Positions 24,662 to 28,746 of a stretch of DNA of 28,746 nucleotides are shown piece by piece; positions within the stretch are counted from its first letter, which is position 1; every line of letters begins with the position of its first letter. The stretch comes from Bacillota bacterium (GTDB taxonomy: Bacteria; Bacillota; Clostridia; Christensenellales; UMGS416): the NCBI GenBank assembly GCA_023421955.1, contig JAEZSE010000006.1, forward strand, positions 1 to 28,746, read 5' to 3'. Both the position numbers and the translations under genes were made by a program. The notes under the pieces were generated by a model that searched no databases, was not told the DNA's origin, and worked only from the letters and a program-made list of their open reading frames with translations.

Positions 24662-25003
24662 ATGCCCTCCAAAGTGCTCGAAATCAACATGGAAGCGGGA
24701 CGCCCCGCAACCGACACTGCTGTAATGAATATGAAGAACACGCTGATGGCCTGCCCACGCAGAGGTGTCCGCGCAGCGGTGCTGATTCATGGCTATGGTT
24801 CATCCGGCGTGGGCGGAGCGATTCGGACGGCAGCGCGCCGTGCGCTCTCTGATGGCAGCCTATCCTCTGTTGTGCGGGAGTCTGTACCCGGTGAGCAATG
24901 GCACTGGCGCAAGAGGGAGTTTCTTGCCCACTGCCCGGCGCTTGCGAGTTATGAGGGACGGATTGCCAATAATGAAGGAATAACTGTTGTGTTGCTTCGA
25001 TGA
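24662..25003 (+). CDS. Free-standing Smr-like domain protein
   Basis: A 113-residue protein. The block AAVLIHGYGSSGVGGAIRTAARRAL (residues 38-62) is the second conserved motif of Smr domains (HGxGxGxLR type), and the N-terminal VLEINMEAGRPATDTAVMNMKNTL matches the first helix region of short Smr proteins of Clostridia. The LDLHG motif of nuclease-active Smr domains is replaced by EINMEAG, so DNA/RNA cleavage is doubtful. The C-terminus reads NEGITVVLLR, the closing strand. ATG 24662 with a GGAG element is chosen; an ATG at 24644 lies too close to a TACAAT -10-like site to be in the message. Confidence 0.78.
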   Translation: MPSKVLEINMEAGRPATDTAVMNMKNTLMACPRRGVRAAVLIHGYGSSGVGGAIRTAARRALSDGSLSSVVRESVPGEQWHWRKREFLAHCPALASYEGRIANNEGITVVLLR

Positions 25004-25076
25004 TTGATGCCGGATAAGCGATGCTGAAGTACAAAAGATTGTGCCCACAGCGAATTCACCTTTTTGACTATTGTGT

Positions 25077-25131
25077 TTGAGTAATGGGTATATACTCAAT
25101 TGATAACCTTTGTATATTGCGTGATTGAGTA
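25077..25131. promoter_or_regulatory. TTGAGTA inverted repeat plus third copy upstream of the 25146 gene
   Basis: TTGAGTA (25077-25083) and TACTCAA (25093-25099) form perfect 7-base arms around 9 bases, and TTGAGTA recurs at 25125-25131 just before the ribosome site. A TTGACT (25064-25069) and TATATA nearby could be promoter parts with a long (19-base) spacer. Confidence 0.35.
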
Positions 25132-25145
25132 AAGAAGAGGCAGGC

Positions 25146-26657
25146 ATGTCAAAATCAAACAGGCAATCCATGTTAGTCAGCATGGTTTTTGGCTTGCTGG
25201 CAATCAGCGCGGTGCTGTTGGCCGGCGCGGTGTATCTGGCACAAAGCGAGAGCTCTGTGCCGGCAACCGCTACGGCATACCCGGCGGGAGGGCAATCTTC
25301 TCCATCGGTCGTATCCGTCAGGACTACTGCCACAACAACACCCACGGTGATGGCCAGTGCGTCCAGTCTGGTCCAGGCATCGCCTTCGATGCCGACGCTA
25401 GCGGCGCCATCCCAGTCTGTGCAACTGTCGGCAAGCCCTACCTGGTCGGTCAAAACACCAGTGCCCGCGCAAACGTTCGCAGCCACTCCGTCGGCGTCTC
25501 CTACGGTCACTCAGGCAGCTACCGTCACTGCTCAAACCAACGCCTCTTCTGCCAAGATAGTAAAAAAGACAATGACAATCCAGCAATTGATCAAATCCAT
25601 GAAAAACTATCCCTTGGATCGGTACGGCAGCCTTGGGATCGTAAAGCGCGGCGGTGTTGCGTATTATGCCTGGGCTCGTGATCTTTACCTGATTGCTGGA
25701 AACACAACCAAGCGCATCCTGCGCAATGTGGACTGCACGTGGATGTATGCGGATGAATCCAATAACCTGTGGTTTGGCGTGCAGGGCGGATTTGGAATTG
25801 TGGGCAGCGAGGTATTGGAGCAGGAATGCGCCTACCGTTACGACTGCGCAACCGGCTCCTTCACCCTTATGCGGCAGGAGAGCAATCGTGTGCGGTTCCC
25901 CGATGGGCAGGGCTTTTTGATGGTGGGGCCGTATTACCTTTATGTTGATGGCGGCGCGCTCATGGCATGCCATACAGTTACCGGCCATGAGATCAGAATT
26001 GATACGGTTGCAGCCGATCCTGATGTGAGGGTTTCGGAGGGATACGGAACCGTTTATTATCGAAATGCACGAAGGGAGTATATTGCGCTGTCCGGCCTGG
26101 GCGAGAGTGACCAAGCTTCTGTCCGTCTGGACATGGCAAAGTTTCCAGGTGGGAAGTTCCGCTGTGAGAACTACATTGTGGATGATGCCGGGCGGCTGTT
26201 TCAATTCCGGCGCACAGGTTATGTATTGGTTGCGGATACGGGCGGATTCCCCTCTGGCTCAACATCTGACTCGCCATCATTTTCAACTGATGGGGGGATT
26301 GGGTTTCCTGGCGTGGATACGGTTACACTCAGCTATTTCGATGTCGCGGCAAAGGCTTGGATCAGCGCGGGAACCACCGCGCTAGAGGGGACGTTTTGTC
26401 AGGCGACTGGCGAGGGGCGTTTCTGGTTTGTGAATTGGAAGCCTGCGTGCCTTTTTCAAATCTATAAAGACAAATGCGCCAAATACAATCTTTCCGGAGC
26501 TATGTCAAGTTGTATATGGGCCGGGATGGCCGATGGTATCATCTTTCTATCCGAAAATGACTTCTATTCGAGCTTTACTCATGTGTACCTACCGGATCAA
26601 AGGGCGCTATATGAGATCACATTTCCTCCTCTGCCGGGAGACAAGTCCGATCGATGA
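25146..26657 (+). CDS. Hypothetical membrane-anchored extracytoplasmic protein with Thr/Ser/Pro-rich stalk
   Basis: A 503-residue protein of unrecognised family. A hydrophobic segment at about 9-32 without a lipobox Cys suggests a signal anchor. Residues about 34-138 are Thr/Ser/Ala/Pro-rich, a likely wall-spanning stalk. From about 143 (KTMTIQQLIKSMKNYPLDRYG) a globular region begins, rich in aromatic and Gly residues, with repeated short strands (YAWARDLYLIAG, LWFGVQGGFGIVG, YYLYVDGGALMACH). This could be a beta-propeller-like fold, but repeat boundaries are not clear. AAGAAGAGG lies just upstream of ATG 25146. The stalk design matches the lipoprotein at 18385 and suggests a shared surface role; no substrate can be named. 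Confidence 0.78.
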   Translation: MSKSNRQSMLVSMVFGLLAISAVLLAGAVYLAQSESSVPATATAYPAGGQSSPSVVSVRTTATTTPTVMASASSLVQASPSMPTLAAPSQSVQLSASPTWSVKTPVPAQTFAATPSASPTVTQAATVTAQTNASSAKIVKKTMTIQQLIKSMKNYPLDRYGSLGIVKRGGVAYYAWARDLYLIAGNTTKRILRNVDCTWMYADESNNLWFGVQGGFGIVGSEVLEQECAYRYDCATGSFTLMRQESNRVRFPDGQGFLMVGPYYLYVDGGALMACHTVTGHEIRIDTVAADPDVRVSEGYGTVYYRNARREYIALSGLGESDQASVRLDMAKFPGGKFRCENYIVDDAGRLFQFRRTGYVLVADTGGFPSGSTSDSPSFSTDGGIGFPGVDTVTLSYFDVAAKAWISAGTTALEGTFCQATGEGRFWFVNWKPACLFQIYKDKCAKYNLSGAMSSCIWAGMADGIIFLSENDFYSSFTHVYLPDQRALYEITFPPLPGDKSDR

Positions 26658-26868
26658 ATTCTGAGCTTTGGCAAACAAGGTAATAACGAGACACAAAAGC
26701 TTCATTGATGTGGCGTTTGGGCAATATCATCGTTTAGGCTGCTCATTTTCTGGGCAATTGTAGGTAGCAGGATTTCATATCGGTCCCCCGGCAGATTTCG
26801 CTTGGGTGATTGGGTGTCGAATTTGGTGCAGGCCGGCAGATCTGTGCCAGTGTTCGGATTGGAGCCAT

Positions 26869-28308
26869 ATGGAAAGCAAGCCGACGCAAGGTATAAACGA
26901 AAGAATCACACCGGATGACTATATGCCACCGGTTGACGCTGATGCCGATATCATTGTATCAGAAGATGAGCAATCGGCTTATATTGGCATTCGCCCCCCA
27001 AAATACGGCGGGAAAGATATGACTTTGCAGCAACTCCTTGAGGCTCTTGCGAGACGCCGAGTGCTGTTTGGTATTAACGACAGCACTGTAAGAGAGTTGG
27101 CAGATAAACCCAAGTATAACGAAATGGTGCTTGTGGCGCAAGGCACGAAACCGGTGCAAGGTTCAGATGCCGTATTGGCCTATCACTTCAGCATGTCGCG
27201 CGAGATTAAGCCACACGAGCGGGATGATGGCACGGTGGATTACCGCGACTTAGGCTTAATTGAGTCGGTGTCGGCCGGACAGAGATTGGTGACCCTCACG
27301 CCTGCTGTGAAGGGAACGCCTGGTAAAACAGTGAGTGGACGTGTTTTACTGCCTGATCCGGTTCGAAGCTTTGGCCTACCAATTGGTAAAAACACAAAGG
27401 TATCTGATAACAAGCTGGAATTGCTTGCAGCATGCAATGGGTCTGTTGAGGTCATGAATGGTAAGGTGCACGTCAACACGGTTTTCACCGTCAGTGGTAA
27501 TGTCTGCAACGCCACGGGTAATATTGTGTTTGATGGCACTGTGGCTGTAAACGGTGACGTGCAGGCAGGCTTTCTCGTGAAAGCAACAGGCAGCATCACG
27601 ATTGTCGGCAATGTGGAAGGCGCGGTCCTCGAAGCCGGTGGCGATATCAAGATTGTTGCGGGCTTGGTAGGGCAAGGCCGTGGTAAAGCGGTTTGCGGTG
27701 GCAACTTTAAGGCTCTGTTTGTGGAAAACGCTGAGATTGTGGCCAAGGGCGATGTGACAGCCGATGTGCTTATGCATTCTCAAGTGCGTTGCGGCGGTAA
27801 TTTGGTGGCAGAAGGCAAGCGGGGCGTTGTTATCGGTGGTAATTATGTGGTTGGCCATGATGTGAAGGCTCTCTCGGTGGGCACCGCCAGTGGTGTGTCC
27901 ACGGTGTTGGAACTTGGGATCGATCCAACTGTGATGGATAGCCTGAGGGGTATCAAGGAGCGCATCCGCGTATTGGAACAGGAATATGCCAAGATCATAC
28001 AAATCATTCGCATGTTGAAACCTTTACATGAGGTCGGCAAGCTGGCCGCCGACAAATTGGTTGTCCTGGAGAAGGCCAACGCAACCAAAGAGAGCCAGGA
28101 ACGGCAGCTGGAAGAGTTGAACACGGAACAGGCAGACTTGAATAACGCAGCCAGAGGAAATTGCACCAGCCAGTTTATCTGCCGCCGGGAGTTGTTTTAT
28201 GGAGTAAAGATCTCCATATGCCAGGTTCCGTATGTTGTGCCAGCTGACTTAGTGCGCTGTAAACTCTATCTGAACCCAAGCAGGGAAATCAGCATGGTTT
28301 CGATTTAG
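26869..28308 (+). CDS. FapA/DUF342 domain protein
   Basis: A 479-residue protein. The N-terminal part (about 15-170) has the DUF342 opening DADADIIVSEDEQSAYIGIRPPKYGGKDMTLQQLLEAL, and the centre (about 200-350) is a run of short beta strands with Gly/Asn turns (GNIVFDGTVAVNGDVQAG, ITIVGNVEGAVLEAGGDIKIVAG), a right-handed beta-helix as in FapA. Residues about 360-440 form a coiled coil. FapA family members are named for a role in flagellar assembly in Vibrio; in Firmicutes the role is unknown. ATG 26869 follows GGAG by only 4 bases, so an upstream GTG at 26806 remains possible. It is the last protein gene before the rRNA leader. Confidence 0.88.
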   Translation: MESKPTQGINERITPDDYMPPVDADADIIVSEDEQSAYIGIRPPKYGGKDMTLQQLLEALARRRVLFGINDSTVRELADKPKYNEMVLVAQGTKPVQGSDAVLAYHFSMSREIKPHERDDGTVDYRDLGLIESVSAGQRLVTLTPAVKGTPGKTVSGRVLLPDPVRSFGLPIGKNTKVSDNKLELLAACNGSVEVMNGKVHVNTVFTVSGNVCNATGNIVFDGTVAVNGDVQAGFLVKATGSITIVGNVEGAVLEAGGDIKIVAGLVGQGRGKAVCGGNFKALFVENAEIVAKGDVTADVLMHSQVRCGGNLVAEGKRGVVIGGNYVVGHDVKALSVGTASGVSTVLELGIDPTVMDSLRGIKERIRVLEQEYAKIIQIIRMLKPLHEVGKLAADKLVVLEKANATKESQERQLEELNTEQADLNNAARGNCTSQFICRRELFYGVKISICQVPYVVPADLVRCKLYLNPSREISMVSI

Positions 28309-28458
28309 AGCCGCAATGCTTTTGTTGAGATGAGTTCTTAAGTATAGACTTATTACAACCCATAATCGTATTCTTCTATAGTATATATCGTACGGAAAGC
28401 TATAATGAAGCATTAATATCTATTTGGCGAATGATGTCTGTTTTTCAGATTTTTCCTC
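28309..28458. other. AT-rich spacer upstream of rRNA promoters
   Basis: About 150 bases of AT-rich DNA after the DUF342 gene with no credible frame. It includes a TATAAT at 28401-28406 without a -35 at the right distance. AT-rich upstream sequence is usual before rRNA promoters (UP-element-like), but no single site is claimed. Confidence 0.45.
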
Positions 28459-28487
28459 TTGCATTGTATCAATGATATGTGTATAAT
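28459..28487 (+). promoter_or_regulatory. Predicted rRNA operon promoter P1
   Basis: TTGCAT (28459-28464), a 17-base spacer and a perfect TATAAT (28482-28487). It lies about 105 bases upstream of a second promoter, a tandem arrangement typical of rrn operons. Confidence 0.65.
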
Positions 28488-28564
28488 TCCATCTTGCGCC
28501 TCGGGAAACGGCGCGTCAGGTGAAAGGGAAGTTAACGAGGAATTAAGATAAAATAAAATTCCAG

Positions 28565-28593
28565 TTGACAAAGATCCAATAACTTGATATCAT
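28565..28593 (+). promoter_or_regulatory. Predicted rRNA operon promoter P2
   Basis: A perfect TTGACA (28565-28570), 17 bases, then TATCAT (28588-28593). The transcript would start near 28600 and enter a GC-rich hairpin. Confidence 0.7.
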
Positions 28594-28599
28594 ATAAAA

Positions 28600-28736
28600 G
28601 CTTCGCCTCGCTGAGGCGAGCAAGCGAGAACAGCTCCCGCACCTTGAAAACCGCATAGCACTGATATGAACAGTCAAGACGGAAAGAAACGCAATTCTAT
28701 TTGAGAATCGAATCCTTAAAGGATTTGAGTTAGGAT
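28600..28736 (+). ncRNA. Pre-16S rRNA leader with hairpins and boxA-like element
   Basis: After P2 comes a CGCCTC/GAGGCG hairpin near 28605-28619. Then GCACCTTGAAAACCGCATAG (28639-28658) resembles the leader element found before 16S rRNA in Firmicutes (CTTTGAAAAC-type, boxA-like, for antitermination by Nus factors). Next are small stems ATTCT/AGAAT (28694-28708) and the palindrome AATCCTTAAAGGATT (28711-28725), likely part of the processing stem. The call rests on these motifs and on the expected 16S start at the edge of the window. Confidence 0.65.
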
Positions 28737-28746
28737 TTGAACATGA
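28737..28746 (+). rRNA. Probable first bases of a 16S rRNA gene (partial)
   Basis: The window ends TTTGAACATGA. Bacterial 16S genes often begin with AACATGA followed by GAGTTTGATCC, so the end fits the 5' edge of 16S rRNA. The diagnostic GAGTTTGATCC lies outside, so this is an inference from the leader and these few bases. Confidence 0.45.

Noticed and set aside
25398..26204. 268-residue minus-strand frame within the 25146 gene
   Set aside because: It has no ribosome site or family features. The plus frame has a signal anchor, stalk and ribosome site and is preferred.

Overview
The window looks like chromosomal DNA of an anaerobic member of the Clostridia (Firmicutes). This is an inference from gene content: an [FeFe] hydrogenase, Mini-RNase III, ThyX, a Lit-type membrane protein, CwlD-like amidases, the TIGR03916/TIGR03915 radical-SAM/DUF4130 pair and an RF2 gene with a programmed frameshift. 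Genes are moderately GC-rich, while promoters and spacers are AT-rich. No phage, insertion sequence, tRNA or CRISPR array was found.

Layout, left end. The window opens with the 3' end of a chemoreceptor gene and its terminator. Then come secA (+), a small VOC-fold gene (-), and a very large single-chain [FeFe] hydrogenase fused to a GltD/NfnB-type flavoprotein module (-). prfB (+) follows. Downstream of it is a hairpin-rich spacer and a tight run of cyclase-family hydrolase, lit-like transacylase and tsaD, then two tandem lipoprotein amidases of the CwlD type.

Middle. A five-gene minus-strand run (flavodoxin-like, rhaB, mrnC, GNAT acetyltransferase, STAS-like protein) is divergent from thyX-rlmB (+). 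Their predicted -35 elements overlap. mrnC, thyX and rlmB are often one collinear cluster in Clostridia; here mrnC sits on the other strand behind a rhamnulokinase. After another hairpin-rich spacer come a small Cys-rich protein and an AT-richer lipoprotein gene with a strong promoter.

Right end. The radical-SAM/DUF4130 pair (-) has a sliding-clamp-like motif (QLSLF) near the C-terminus of the radical SAM protein and a LexA-like half-palindrome filling the spacer of its promoter. Beyond it are a run of poorly known envelope proteins, a free-standing Smr-like protein and a FapA/DUF342 protein. The last ~290 bases look like an rRNA-operon leader with two tandem promoters and a boxA-like element, and the window seems to stop at the first bases of a 16S rRNA gene.

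The most interesting candidates are the DNA-repair-like radical SAM pair with its clamp motif and putative SOS box, the one-polypeptide flavoprotein-hydrogenase fusion, and the families of intergenic palindromes.
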